Positions 6,578-16,254 are shown, counted from the first letter of the stretch. The stretch: DNA of 64,000 nt from an uncultured Clostridia bacterium (GCA_947630705.1 CANRIK010000018.1:62001-126000), one strand, 5' to 3'. Notes: generated by a model from the letters alone, not told the origin. A program made the numbers and translations.

Positions 6578-8017
6578 ATGAAACTTTCCGACATAATATC
6601 GAAACTTGAAATCAAGGAAATATCGGGCAATATCGATATGGAAATAGGCGGCATATCTACCGACAGCCGCACCATTAAAAAGGGCGATTTGTTTATATGC
6701 TATACGGGAAGAAATTTTGATTCCCATAAACGCATAGCCGAAATATCCTCTTCCGGCGCAGTTGCCGTAGTATGCGAACACAGACTTGAAACCGACTTGA
6801 CGCAGATAATAGTGGAGGACGGCAGAGCGCAGATTGCAAAAATCGCCCGAATATTCTATGGCTTTGCCGATAAAAATTTGAAAGTAATAGCGGTGACGGG
6901 AACGAACGGCAAAACCACAACTACATATATGCTTGCGGAAATCTTTAAGGCAAACGGGAATAAGGTGGGAGTTATAGGGACTCTCGGCATAGCTTACGGA
7001 GATAAATTTATCTCTCCCGAACTCACTACGCCCGATCCGCTGTATCTTCATTCCGTTCTTTCCGACATGTCGTTAAACGGCGTGCAGTATGTGTTCATGG
7101 AGGTTTCCGCACATGCGCTGTATTTTAATAAATTGGACGGAATACATTTCGAAGTGGGTATTTTTACAAACTGTACGCAGGATCATCTCGATTTCTTCGG
7201 GAGTATGAAGGACTATGCAAACTGCAAGAAGTCCATGTTTGAAAAGGGTAGGTGTTCCTATGCGGTCGTAAATTCAGACGACGAGTTGGGCATAGAGATA
7301 TTGAAGTCGGCGGATAACGCCGTAAGTTACGGAATCGGCAATCCGGCGGATGTCTTTGCGATAGATATTTGCGAAAAGATAGACGGAACAACCTTTGTCA
7401 TTAATTTGTTTGACGAACTGTATGAAATAAAACTTTCAATGCTCGCTTTGCATAACGTATATAACGCCATGGCTGCGGCGGCTTGCGCAAAGATTCTTGG
7501 CGTTAAAACTTCCGTAATAGCAGAGGGATTGATTAATCTCAAAAAAGTTTCTGGAAGGCTCGAAAGAGTGGCAAACTACAACGGAGCCGATATATTCGTT
7601 GATTTTGCACATACTCCCGACGGTCTTGAAAAATCACTGCAATCTTTAAAAAAACTCTGTAAAGGCAAACTCTATTGTCTGTTCGGGTGCGGAGGCAACC
7701 GCGACAGAACGAAGAGACCCATTATGGGTGCGGTTGCCGCAAAATATGCCGATTTTTGCATAATCACTTCCGACAATCCTCGCTACGAAGAACCTTTCGA
7801 CATTATTTCCGAAATAGTCGAAGGAATAAAACCTTTCGGAGCAAAATATGTGACTGTTACCGAAAGAGACGTCGCTACGGAATATGCCGTGCGCCTGCTT
7901 GAAAAGGGCGATATTCTGCTCGTTGCGGGGAAAGGAGGAGAGCATTATCAGGATATTATGGGTATAAAACACAGCTATGACGACAATACAGTTATAAAAC
8001 AAATAATCGGCGACTAA
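6578..8017 (+). CDS. murE: UDP-MurNAc-tripeptide synthetase (meso-DAP type)
   Basis: ATP-dependent ligase that adds the third residue to UDP-MurNAc-L-Ala-D-Glu in the cytoplasm. It has 479 residues with the three Mur-ligase domains: an N-terminal UMP-binding domain with S-T-D-S-R, a central ATPase with P-loop G-T-N-G-K-T-T-T (from 108) and the T-T-P-D-P substrate loop, and a C-terminal domain. The C-terminal Asp399-Asn-Pro-Arg402 motif contacts meso-diaminopimelate and separates DAP-adding from lysine-adding MurE. The wall should therefore contain meso-DAP. It ends directly against the mraY start with no spacer. A murF gene would normally come next but is absent. Confidence 0.97.
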   Translation: MKLSDIISKLEIKEISGNIDMEIGGISTDSRTIKKGDLFICYTGRNFDSHKRIAEISSSGAVAVVCEHRLETDLTQIIVEDGRAQIAKIARIFYGFADKNLKVIAVTGTNGKTTTTYMLAEIFKANGNKVGVIGTLGIAYGDKFISPELTTPDPLYLHSVLSDMSLNGVQYVFMEVSAHALYFNKLDGIHFEVGIFTNCTQDHLDFFGSMKDYANCKKSMFEKGRCSYAVVNSDDELGIEILKSADNAVSYGIGNPADVFAIDICEKIDGTTFVINLFDELYEIKLSMLALHNVYNAMAAAACAKILGVKTSVIAEGLINLKKVSGRLERVANYNGADIFVDFAHTPDGLEKSLQSLKKLCKGKLYCLFGCGGNRDRTKRPIMGAVAAKYADFCIITSDNPRYEEPFDIISEIVEGIKPFGAKYVTVTERDVATEYAVRLLEKGDILLVAGKGGEHYQDIMGIKHSYDDNTVIKQIIGD

Positions 8018-8962
8018 ATGAAAATTATACTTTTAAGCGCGCTCGGTGCGTTTGCGGCGTCGGCGCTGCTTTTATTGTTGATTCTTCCGCTTTTAAAAAA
8101 ACTTAAAGCCGGACAGTATATTCTCGGATATGTCAAAGAACATAAATCCAAAAGCGGAACTCCGACTATGGGAGGGCTTGCTTTTGTTACGGCGATAATA
8201 ATTACGGGTCTGTGCACTTGCGGCATATCCGACGGAAAAGTAAATCTGACGCTCGCCGTAACGGCAGGTTTTACGATAGTCGGATTTCTGGACGATTTCC
8301 TCAAAATTTACCGTAAAGAAAACGAGGGATTAAAACCGTATCAAAAAATATTGTTTCAATTTGCCATCGCAACAGTTGCGGCGGTCTATTGCTATATAAA
8401 TCATATTACGAGCGTCTCTATACCTTTTGCGGGCAATTTGAAAATCGATTTGGATTGGGGAATAATTCCTCTTGTAATATTTATTTTTATAGCTACCGTT
8501 AATTGCGTAAATCTCACTGACGGTCTTGACGGGCTCGCCGGAGGGACAAGCATAGCTTATCTAATGATTTTCGGCGTAATTTTGCTTGCGCAGGAGTCGG
8601 ATCTGGCGTCGTTGAGCTTCATTGCGGTCGGCGCATTGTCTGCGTTTTTGATATTCAACACTAATAAGGCTTCGATATTTATGGGGGATACCGGTTCTCT
8701 CGCCTTGGGCGGACTGATATCGTGCTTATCCGTTCTTTCCGGCAATTCTCTCTATATTCCGATTGTCGGAATAATGTTTGTGGTTTCGGGCATATCCGTA
8801 ATAGTACAAGTAATATACTATAAACGGACAAGGAAGCGCATATTTCTGATGGCGCCTTTTCATCATCATTTGCAGATGAAAGGATTCACCGAAAGTAAAA
8901 TCGCCTATGCGTATTTTATTATCACCGCTCTTGCCGGAATAATCTGTCTCTTGTTTTTGTGA
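8018..8962 (+). CDS. mraY: Phospho-MurNAc-pentapeptide transferase
   Basis: Integral membrane enzyme that moves phospho-MurNAc-pentapeptide from UDP to undecaprenyl phosphate to make lipid I. It has 314 residues and about ten hydrophobic segments. Family motifs are H-K-S-K-S-G-T-P-T-M-G-G, the Asp pair in F-L-D-D-F-L-K, N-L-T-D-G-L-D-G-L-A-G-G, F-M-G-D-T-G-S-L-A-L-G-G and the C-terminal A-P-F-H-H-H-L-Q. All aspartates used for Mg2+ and catalysis are present. The ATG abuts the murE stop, so the two are translationally coupled. Confidence 0.97.
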   Translation: MKIILLSALGAFAASALLLLLILPLLKKLKAGQYILGYVKEHKSKSGTPTMGGLAFVTAIIITGLCTCGISDGKVNLTLAVTAGFTIVGFLDDFLKIYRKENEGLKPYQKILFQFAIATVAAVYCYINHITSVSIPFAGNLKIDLDWGIIPLVIFIFIATVNCVNLTDGLDGLAGGTSIAYLMIFGVILLAQESDLASLSFIAVGALSAFLIFNTNKASIFMGDTGSLALGGLISCLSVLSGNSLYIPIVGIMFVVSGISVIVQVIYYKRTRKRIFLMAPFHHHLQMKGFTESKIAYAYFIITALAGIICLLFL

Positions 8963-8968
8963 GGTAAA

Positions 8969-10321
8969 ATGTATTTTAAAAATCAAAAATTTTTAGTGGC
9001 CGGACTATCAAAATCGGGTGAAAGCAGCGCGCGTTTTCTTCTTGAAAGAGGCGCACAGGTATATCTTTACGACGACGTAATAAGCGATAAAGTCTCCACC
9101 GTAAGTTTGAAACTTGAACAGTTGGGCGCAAGAGTAATAACGGCCGACGAATGCGAAACGGCGGCAGTTAATTGCGACGTTCTAGTATTGAGCCCGGGTA
9201 TACCAATCGATACCGCGCTTCCTATTGCTTTCAGAAAACAGGGGAAAGCAATAATAGGCGAGGAAGAGCTCGGCGCGCTCTTTTTGCGCGCTACGGCGAT
9301 TGCCGTGACAGGAACCAACGGCAAAACCACTACGGTATCCATGCTTAACGATGTCTTGCAGGCGTCGGGAAAACATTCGGTAGCATGCGGCAATATAGGT
9401 AATCCTTTGGTAAAAGAAGTTGAAAATTTATCTTTCGACGACTTTGCCGTGATTGAAATTTCATCTTTCCAGCTTGAAACGCTTTCAAGTTTGCGTCCAC
9501 ACATAGCCATTATAACCAATGTGTCCGAAGATCATTTAAACAGACACTACAATATGGAAAATTACATATATCTTAAATCCAAATTGCTTCGCAACCTTCG
9601 CGAAAGCGAGTATGCGGTTCTCAACTATGACGACGTTATTGTGCGCGGTTTTGCAAATAATTGCAAAGGGAGAGTGATTTATTTTTCGGTTCAATCCAAG
9701 GTTGACGGAGCCTATTTTGAAAACGGAGCGCTGTATTATCGAGGCGAGAAATATTTCGATATAGCGGAAATGACTCTCGGCGGAACGCACAATATATATA
9801 ACGCTCTTGCGTGTGTTGCCGCCGCGGGCATACTCGGCCTTGACAAGGCGGCGGTGGCAAACGCTATTTGCGCCTTTAAGGGCGTCAGACACAGAGTGGA
9901 GAAAATTCGTGAAGTGGGAGGAGTTACATACATAGACGACAGCAAGGGCACTAATATAGACGCGACCGTCAAGGCGGCGCAGACCATGAAAGCGCCTACT
10001 ATAATTCTTCTCGGCGGAAAAGACAAAGGCTACGATTATTCTCCGCTTTTCGAAAAATTAAATTCCACGACTGTAATACACGCCGTAATTTACGGCGAAA
10101 ACAGATTCAAAATGATGAATGCGGCCATAAAAACGGGATTTTTAAGCGTTTCGCTGTGCTCGGAATTTTCCACTGCAATTAAACTCGCGGCCTATATTGC
10201 AAAACCCGGAGAGAATGTTCTTTTAAGCCCCGCAAGTTCCTCTTTCGACAGCTTTGCAAATTATGAAGAGCGCGGAGACGTATTCAGAAAGTTGGTGGAA
10301 AGCATAGATGAAACCATTTGA
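8969..10321 (+). CDS. murD: UDP-MurNAc-L-alanine:D-glutamate ligase
   Basis: Adds D-glutamate (made by MurI, encoded at 1757) to UDP-MurNAc-L-alanine. The 450 residues show an N-terminal Rossmann-like UMP-binding domain beginning with G-L-S-K-S-G, a central ATPase with V-T-G-T-N-G-K-T-T-T (about 112-121), E-I-S-S-F-Q-L-E, the N-V-S-E-D-H-L-N-R-H block, and a C-terminal domain with G-V-R-H-R-V-E, Y-I-D-D-S-K-G-T-N and L-L-G-G-K-D-K. These are the usual MurD features. Its last 14 bases overlap ftsW, and GAGG before the ATG provides the ribosome site. Confidence 0.96.
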   Translation: MYFKNQKFLVAGLSKSGESSARFLLERGAQVYLYDDVISDKVSTVSLKLEQLGARVITADECETAAVNCDVLVLSPGIPIDTALPIAFRKQGKAIIGEEELGALFLRATAIAVTGTNGKTTTVSMLNDVLQASGKHSVACGNIGNPLVKEVENLSFDDFAVIEISSFQLETLSSLRPHIAIITNVSEDHLNRHYNMENYIYLKSKLLRNLRESEYAVLNYDDVIVRGFANNCKGRVIYFSVQSKVDGAYFENGALYYRGEKYFDIAEMTLGGTHNIYNALACVAAAGILGLDKAAVANAICAFKGVRHRVEKIREVGGVTYIDDSKGTNIDATVKAAQTMKAPTIILLGGKDKGYDYSPLFEKLNSTTVIHAVIYGENRFKMMNAAIKTGFLSVSLCSEFSTAIKLAAYIAKPGENVLLSPASSSFDSFANYEERGDVFRKLVESIDETI

Positions 10322-11405
10322 CAGGAGTAAAAAAGCGGGAGATATCCCGCTTTTAATTTGTGTGTTCCTCATGGCGTGCTTCGGCTGTCTCATGATATAT
10401 TCCGCAAGCTATTATACTGCGGAAGTACAGTTCGGAGATAAGTTTTACTTTGTAAAAAAGCAGGCGGTAGGGCTGATAATCGGAACGGCCGCCATGATAG
10501 GAATGGCTTTTCTGCCCTATCGCAAATTGATAAAGTTAAAATATCCTGCAATTATTGTCTCCGTAATACTGCTTGTTTTGGTATTTGTGCCGGGTATCGG
10601 CGTAACAAATTACGGAGCTACGCGTTGGATAGGCTTTGGCGGAATTACTCTGCAACCGTCCGAAATCGCCAAATATTCTTTTGCGCTTTTCGCGGCGGCA
10701 TACTTTGCAAAAAATTATACGAAAGTCAAAACCGTGCGAGGCGTTCTGCCTGTTCTGGCCGTCGGATTGGGCTTTTGCCTGCTTATAATTATAGAACCGA
10801 ACATGTCGATTACGATGTGCGTCGGACTGCTCATGCTCGGAGTTATATATTTAAGCGGTACCAATCTCAAAACCTTTCTCATTATCATAATCCCCTGTGC
10901 CGTTGCGGTGCCGCTTTTGATTATTCTCGAACCCTATCGTTTGCAGAGATTATCGGCGTTCATTGACCCGTGGGCTTCTCCGAAAGGCGACGGCTATCAG
11001 CTCATTCAGTCGCTGTATGCCTTGGGCAACGGCGGACTATTCGGAACCGGACTGTTCAATTCCACTCAAAAATACAGATTTTTGCCGTTTGCGGAAAGCG
11101 ACTTCATTATGGCGATAATGGGTGAAGAGTTGGGCTTTATCGGGCTCATGCTGTTTTTTGCGGTATGCGGTTTTATAATTTTCCGAGGAATTAAAATAGC
11201 AAAAAATTGCAATGACCGCTTCGGTTTTCTGCTTGCATCGGGATTTACTCTTGTATACGGCATACAGACGGCCATTAACGCGCTTGTCGTCAGCGGAGCG
11301 ATACCTCCGACGGGGCTTCCGCTTCCGCTGATTTCCAGCGGAAACACGTCGCTTATAATAACCATGGCTTCGATGGGAGTACTTTACAATATATCGCGGA
11401 ATTAA
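10308..11405 (+). CDS. ftsW: Septal SEDS glycosyltransferase FtsW
   Basis: Polymerises lipid II into glycan strands at the division site with its partner FtsI. It has 365 residues and about ten membrane segments. Conserved SEDS features are Y-G-A-T-R-W-I and Q-P-S-E-I-A-K in the first half, the D-P-W...G-D-G-Y-Q-L-I-Q-S block, the E-S-D-F-I-M-A-I-M-G-E-E loop containing the essential Asp, and P-P-T-G-L-P-L-P-L-I-S-S-G-N-T-S near the end. Position after murD supports FtsW over RodA. Its start lies inside murD, 14 bases before that stop. Confidence 0.94.
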   Translation: MKPFDRSKKAGDIPLLICVFLMACFGCLMIYSASYYTAEVQFGDKFYFVKKQAVGLIIGTAAMIGMAFLPYRKLIKLKYPAIIVSVILLVLVFVPGIGVTNYGATRWIGFGGITLQPSEIAKYSFALFAAAYFAKNYTKVKTVRGVLPVLAVGLGFCLLIIIEPNMSITMCVGLLMLGVIYLSGTNLKTFLIIIIPCAVAVPLLIILEPYRLQRLSAFIDPWASPKGDGYQLIQSLYALGNGGLFGTGLFNSTQKYRFLPFAESDFIMAIMGEELGFIGLMLFFAVCGFIIFRGIKIAKNCNDRFGFLLASGFTLVYGIQTAINALVVSGAIPPTGLPLPLISSGNTSLIITMASMGVLYNISRN

Positions 11406-11461
11406 CAAGGCGAAAGTCGTCCGCCATATAATAGAGTATATTTTACTACTCGGAGTCAAAA

Positions 11462-12718
11462 ATGGAAAAATACGTTATAAATGGAGGAAACAAGCTATAC
11501 GGAAGAGTCAAAATTCAATCGGCCAAAAATTCTGTGCTTCCTATACTTGCCGCTGCCGTACTGACCGACGGAAAAGTTAGAATTCTCAATGTTCCGCATA
11601 TTACCGATGTGGGGAACATGGTAAAAATACTTATACGTCTCGGCTGTAAAGCCGAATATTCCGGCGAGGATATATTGATTGACAGTTCGTCGGCAAACTG
11701 TTTTGAAATTCCCAGCGGACTTGCTCATGAATTGCGCTCTTCGATTTTTCTTCTCGGCTCGCTTATTTCCAGATTCAGAATGGCAAAAATCGCCTTCCCG
11801 GGCGGTTGCGATATAGGTTTGAGACCGGTTGATCTGCACCTCAACGGCCTCAAAAGATTGGGTGTGGAAATAACCGAAAAAAACGGATACATATTGTGCA
11901 AATGCGAAAAACTTACGGGCAACGAAATAATGCTCGATTGCCCGAGCGTGGGCGCGACGGAGAACATAATGCTTGCGGCGGTCAAGGCCGAGGGCGCGAC
12001 GGTTATAAAAAATGCGGCTCGCGAGCCTGAAATCGAAGATTTGCAAAAATTTTTGAATGCCATAGGCGCAAAAGTGAGCGGCGCCGGCAGCGGAACGGTC
12101 GTTATCGAAGGAGTTAAAAATCTCGGTTCGACGGATTTTCAGCCGATGAACGACAGAATCGAAGCCGGCACTTTTCTCGTAGCGGCGGCCATGTGCGGAG
12201 GAGAAGTGGAGCTCGAACGCACTTCTTCCGAAAATATCAGTTCGCTTTTACATAAATTAAGGGAAAACGGTTGCAATATCCATACAAAAAATGATAAAAT
12301 AGTATTGGAAAGATCCAGAAGGCTTATGTCGGTAAAGTCTGTTGAAACGCAGCCCTACCCGGGATTTCCCACGGACTTGCAAGCGCAGATAACCGCCCTG
12401 TTGTGTATATGTAAGGGTCAGTCGATAGTGACGGAGAATCTATTTGAAACACGATTCAAATATGTTCCCGAACTGCGAAAAATGGGCGCCGACATAACCG
12501 TTATAAACCGCAGTGCATTTGTGCGAGGAGTGGAACGTTTCAAAGGTGCAACTGTGATTGCGCACGACCTTCGCGGCGGAGCGGCGCTTGTTCTCGCTGG
12601 GCTCGCCGCAGAGGGCAGAAGCGAAGTTCTGGATATAAGTCATATAGACAGGGGGTACGGCTCTTTCGAATACAAACTCCGCGCTATCGGCGGAGATATC
12701 GCGAGAGTCGCCATATAA
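11462..12718 (+). CDS. murA: UDP-GlcNAc 1-carboxyvinyltransferase
   Basis: First committed step of peptidoglycan synthesis: transfers enolpyruvate from PEP to UDP-GlcNAc. The 418 residues have the EPSP-synthase-type inside-out barrel. Lys22-Asn23 bind substrate. The catalytic Cys116 lies in P-G-G-C-D-I-G-L-R-P, so the classical fosfomycin target is intact. The conserved aspartate lies in G-F-P-T-D-L-Q-A-Q. murA in the slot normally filled by murG, between ftsW and ftsQ, is seen in some Clostridia. The 56-base gap before it shows no clear promoter. Confidence 0.95.
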   Translation: MEKYVINGGNKLYGRVKIQSAKNSVLPILAAAVLTDGKVRILNVPHITDVGNMVKILIRLGCKAEYSGEDILIDSSSANCFEIPSGLAHELRSSIFLLGSLISRFRMAKIAFPGGCDIGLRPVDLHLNGLKRLGVEITEKNGYILCKCEKLTGNEIMLDCPSVGATENIMLAAVKAEGATVIKNAAREPEIEDLQKFLNAIGAKVSGAGSGTVVIEGVKNLGSTDFQPMNDRIEAGTFLVAAAMCGGEVELERTSSENISSLLHKLRENGCNIHTKNDKIVLERSRRLMSVKSVETQPYPGFPTDLQAQITALLCICKGQSIVTENLFETRFKYVPELRKMGADITVINRSAFVRGVERFKGATVIAHDLRGGAALVLAGLAAEGRSEVLDISHIDRGYGSFEYKLRAIGGDIARVAI

Positions 12719-12721
12719 GTT

Positions 12722-13513
12722 ATGAAATACATAAGAAAAATTGCAGTTCTCTTGATTGCCGTAATTTTCTTGGCCGCGTTGATAATCGGTCTGGGAGTAA
12801 TTTTTTCGGTAAGAAACGTGAATGTTTCCGTCGAGAGCTATTCTTTCGGAGAGTGGGACGAGATGGACGACGATGGGAAGCAATCCGCATCGGAAGAGAT
12901 TGAACATTTCAGAGAAAAAGTGCTGAACGATTACAGAGGAACGCTTTTGGGCTTTGTAGACGAAAAGAGTCTTGCCGAAAGTTTTGCCGATACAAAATAT
13001 ATACTTGAAAGTTTCGAAAAGGTCTATCCGTGCACGCTCGATATAGTGGTAAAGGAAAGGCGCGAGGTCTTTTCCATGAAAACTACGGGTGGGCTATACA
13101 ACACATACGACAGCTTCGGTACGTTAATGAGAGAAGCAATTACGGAAGACGAAGCGTTCAACAATATCGACAGAGCTCCAAACGTTTTGGTTAAGATAGA
13201 CAATGCAGACGATATAGTGCTTATCGCTCAATTAGCGTCGGTCTTTGCGGATAAATTTTCCTCGTTGCGGCCGGTGGTGGAGGAAATGGAAATTCACTCC
13301 GAAACGGATGATTTGATTTTCAGATTCCGCTGCGGTCTGGATTTGAGGATTTCCGGTTATGAGAACCTCACGCAGATGAAAATGTCGGCCGCATACGAAA
13401 AATTTTCTTCTTTGAAGGACGAGGATAAACTTTCCGGTACCATTGTCGTCACCGTAGACAGAAACGGCGAGATAGTTGCCGAACGTTTTCCCGATAACGG
13501 CTTCATATCGTAA
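12722..13513 (+). CDS. ftsQ: DivIB/FtsQ-like division protein
   Basis: Bitopic division protein of 263 residues. It has a short basic N-terminus, one membrane segment (about 8-29), a POTRA-like region, and the family-typical stretch Y-P-C-T-L-D-I-V-V-K-E-R-R that precedes the beta domain. FtsQ/DivIB bridges FtsL/FtsB to the rest of the divisome outside the membrane. Overall identity to characterised proteins is low, so the call leans on topology, this motif and the place between murA and ftsA-ftsZ. It is the last gene before a strong terminator. Confidence 0.82.
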   Translation: MKYIRKIAVLLIAVIFLAALIIGLGVIFSVRNVNVSVESYSFGEWDEMDDDGKQSASEEIEHFREKVLNDYRGTLLGFVDEKSLAESFADTKYILESFEKVYPCTLDIVVKERREVFSMKTTGGLYNTYDSFGTLMREAITEDEAFNNIDRAPNVLVKIDNADDIVLIAQLASVFADKFSSLRPVVEEMEIHSETDDLIFRFRCGLDLRISGYENLTQMKMSAAYEKFSSLKDEDKLSGTIVVTVDRNGEIVAERFPDNGFIS

Positions 13514-13568
13514 ATATGGCAAATCCTTCCATAATGCTTTAATTGCGGCATATTCCCGTGTTAATCAT

Positions 13569-13601
13569 AAAAAAAGCGACTCAATGCAGTCGCTTTTTTT
13601 T
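13569..13601 (+). terminator. Intrinsic terminator ending the mraZ-ftsQ operon
   Basis: Stem AGCGACT (13575-13581) with AGTCGCT (13588-13594), extended by A:T pairs and followed by a run of eight Ts. It separates the first division operon from ftsA-ftsZ. Confidence 0.9.
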
Positions 13602-13610
13602 ATCATACGG

Positions 13611-13639
13611 TTGACTTTTATATGAGGGTATTATATAAT
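13611..13639 (+). promoter_or_regulatory. Sigma-A promoter of ftsA-ftsZ
   Basis: TTGACT at 13611-13616, 17 bases, TATAAT at 13634-13639, directly after the terminator of the upstream operon. Confidence 0.85.
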
Positions 13640-13678
13640 TAATTATATAATAAAGTTTTAAAAGGCGTATTTAGACTT

Positions 13679-14800
13679 ATGCGTAAAAATTATGTTGCCG
13701 TACTTGATATCCGTTCTTCCGAAATCACTTCGGTTGTCGGTGAGAGAGGGGTAAACAATACTTTTATAATCAAGAGTAAATATACCTGCTCTTACGACGG
13801 ATATGCCGAAGGCGAACTTCTTGACGTCGAATCGTTTGTTTCGGCAGTTTCGGAGATGGTACGTAATACAATCGGTTCCGCAAGCGGTATAAAGACTTTT
13901 TATGTAGGGGTGCCGGGTGAATTTTTAAAACTTGTCAATACGGACAACGTTCTTTCATTCCATTCCGCAAAAAAAATTCACAGATCCGATTTGCAGACCT
14001 TATGTCGCATGTGCACGCCGCCGGAAGAGGACAAGTGGAGAACCATAAGGCACAGCTGTCTGTACTATGTTCTTTCCGACAAGCGCAAGGTTATAGATCC
14101 TCTCGGCGCTGTAAGCGACAGCCTCCACGGAAAATTCTGTTTTATAAAGTGCGCGAACGTTTTCATCGATTGTCTGATGCGCGCTTTCAGGAAGTTCGGC
14201 GAAATTCAGAATATCAATTTAATACCCACGAATTTTGCGGAAGCAATGTATCTCGTGGAACCGGAAAACCGCGACGAATGCGCAGTGCTATTCGACCTCG
14301 GATACATATCTTCGACTTACAGCATAATTTGCGGAAACGGCTTGCTTTTCAGCGAATCGTTCTCCGTCGGAATAGGGCATGTGGTATTTTATCTGATGAG
14401 CGAACTCGATATTCCCTATGAAGTTGCGTCAACATTCCTATCGACCGTCAATTTGAACGCAAAGGAAAAATTGAGCAGTGTGGAAGAGTGTATATACGAG
14501 GGCAAGACGTACAGTTTCTCGACTGTGACTTTGCGCGATAAGATTCGTGAGGGACTCGACGGCATATGCGAAACCATTGAGGAATGTCGCGAAAGTTTTA
14601 CGGGCAAAAACATTGACGGCAAGCCGCTGCTTATTACGGGCGAAGGCGTCAAAACCATAAGAGGAGCCATAGACCATATCTCCGGAAGATTGGTCAAAGG
14701 AGTTGAGGTTACAGCTCCGAAAGTTCCATATTACGACCAGCCGGGCTTTTCCTCGCTTTTCAGTCTTCTCGATATGGCGTTGAAAGATGCCGCAAAATAA
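13679..14800 (+). CDS. ftsA: Divergent FtsA-like actin-fold protein
   Basis: Cytoplasmic actin-family protein just before ftsZ; FtsA tethers FtsZ filaments to the membrane. The 373 residues begin with the phosphate-1-like V-A-V-L-D-I-R-S-S-E. They contain a recognisable 1C (SHS2) region around 95-190 with the D-P-L-G-A segment, then the second subdomain. The phosphate-2 motif, normally D-x-G-G-G-T-T-D, reads D-L-G-Y-I-S-S-T, so ATP contacts look degraded. L-I-T-G-E-G-V-K corresponds to the adenosine motif. It is shorter than typical FtsA (about 410-430) and ends in a hydrophobic-amphipathic tail after P-G-F-S-S-L-F that may be the membrane-targeting helix. Ribosome site is weak (AAAGG). Function is inferred from position and fold. 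Confidence 0.78.
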   Translation: MRKNYVAVLDIRSSEITSVVGERGVNNTFIIKSKYTCSYDGYAEGELLDVESFVSAVSEMVRNTIGSASGIKTFYVGVPGEFLKLVNTDNVLSFHSAKKIHRSDLQTLCRMCTPPEEDKWRTIRHSCLYYVLSDKRKVIDPLGAVSDSLHGKFCFIKCANVFIDCLMRAFRKFGEIQNINLIPTNFAEAMYLVEPENRDECAVLFDLGYISSTYSIICGNGLLFSESFSVGIGHVVFYLMSELDIPYEVASTFLSTVNLNAKEKLSSVEECIYEGKTYSFSTVTLRDKIREGLDGICETIEECRESFTGKNIDGKPLLITGEGVKTIRGAIDHISGRLVKGVEVTAPKVPYYDQPGFSSLFSLLDMALKDAAK

Positions 14801-14850
14801 TATGAATAATCTATTTAAGTATATTTTTACTGTTTTAACGGAGGTTAAAA

Positions 14851-16254
14851 ATGTTTAACGATTTCGGCGGATACAATCCCAACCCCAATCTCAATCCAAA
14901 TTCCAATCCCACGCCCTCGGTTCCGAATGAGACGGGCGCGGTTCTCGGAAGAGCGAGAATAAAAGTTATAGGAGTAGGCGGCGCAGGCAACAATGCGGTA
15001 AACAGGATGCTTGAAGCCGGAATAAACAGCGCGGAGTACTATGTCGTCAATACCGACAGTCAGATTCTCGCGTTGTCTCTATGCAATAATAAAATACAGA
15101 TTGGCAGCAATCTTACGAAAGGTTTGGGAGCCGGAGCCGACCCCGACGTGGGCAGAGCGGCCGCGGAAGAGAGCAAGGAAGCTCTTACGGAAGCAATCAA
15201 AGATACCGACCTTTTGTTTATTACCGCCGGAATGGGCGGAGGCACGGGAACCGGCGCGGCGCCGGTCATCGCCAAGATTGCGAGAGATATGAAAATTTTA
15301 ACCGTAGCGGTGGTAACCGAACCTTTCAGCTTTGAGGGCAGAAAGCGTATGGAAAATACCGCGAAAGGTCTTGACAATCTTAAAAAGTATGTCGATACTT
15401 TGATCGTTATACCCAACGACAAAATAAGAACGGTCGTTGCAAAGAATACGCCGATGACGGAAGCGCTGCGCGTTGCAGACGAAATTCTCAAACAGGGCAT
15501 AAGAGGAATTGCCGAACTTATTGTCAATCCTTCGCTCATCAACCTTGATTTTGCCGATGTAAGAACCATACTCAAAGATAAGGGAATAGCTCATCTCGGC
15601 GTGGGCGTGGCAAAAGGCGACAACAGAATTATAGAGGCCGTGAGAGTAGCGGTCAGCTGTCCTTTGCTTGAAACAACTATCGAGGGCGCTCGCGGCGTGA
15701 TTTTGAACGTCTGCGGCGGACAGGATTTGACTTTCGACGAAGTAAACGACGCCGCCGAGCTTGTCAGAAGCGTTGTCGATGCTTCCGCAAACATTATTTT
15801 CGGAGCCAGAATCGATCCCAATGTGCATGACGAGGTGGAGATAACCGTAATTGCGACAGGTTTCCCCGGGTTTGACAATAAGCAAAACGAGGAGCAGCAG
15901 AGAGCATACAAGAGCGGTATTCTTTATGAGCCGACGAGCTATAACGCTCCCAGCAGACCTTCGGTTAAAGAGCCTGTATATCCTACGCGTCAAAATGTTC
16001 CGCCTCAGCCTCCCGTAAATCAAACCTACGGATATCCGCAACCTGTTCAACAGCCATATAATCCGCAGTCCGTTCAGACTCAACCGCAGGGCGGCTATAA
16101 CTATACACAGAATCCACAGCCTACGCAGCAGTCTGTTCAACAGCCCATAAAACAGAACGAGGAGGATGAGGGCGAAATCGAGCGCACTCCCGAAAAAAAG
16201 ATTCCTAAATTCATTCAAAGACTTAAATTCGGGAATAACGGCAATAATAATTGA
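14851..16254 (+). CDS. ftsZ: Cell division GTPase FtsZ
   Basis: Tubulin-like GTPase that forms the division ring. Of 467 residues, the core (about 33-345) contains G-V-G-G-A-G-N-N-A, the tubulin signature G-G-G-T-G-T-G (129-135), the nucleotide-contact region P-F-S-F-E-G-R and the catalytic T7 loop around N-L-D-F-A-D-V. A short Asn-Pro repeat precedes the core. A Gln/Pro/Tyr-rich linker of about 80 residues follows. The end is a basic conserved peptide, I-P-K-F-I-Q-R-L-K-F, which binds FtsA and other tethers. A GGAGG ribosome site sits nine bases before the ATG, suggesting strong translation. Transcribed with ftsA. Confidence 0.98.
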   Translation: MFNDFGGYNPNPNLNPNSNPTPSVPNETGAVLGRARIKVIGVGGAGNNAVNRMLEAGINSAEYYVVNTDSQILALSLCNNKIQIGSNLTKGLGAGADPDVGRAAAEESKEALTEAIKDTDLLFITAGMGGGTGTGAAPVIAKIARDMKILTVAVVTEPFSFEGRKRMENTAKGLDNLKKYVDTLIVIPNDKIRTVVAKNTPMTEALRVADEILKQGIRGIAELIVNPSLINLDFADVRTILKDKGIAHLGVGVAKGDNRIIEAVRVAVSCPLLETTIEGARGVILNVCGGQDLTFDEVNDAAELVRSVVDASANIIFGARIDPNVHDEVEITVIATGFPGFDNKQNEEQQRAYKSGILYEPTSYNAPSRPSVKEPVYPTRQNVPPQPPVNQTYGYPQPVQQPYNPQSVQTQPQGGYNYTQNPQPTQQSVQQPIKQNEEDEGEIERTPEKKIPKFIQRLKFGNNGNNN

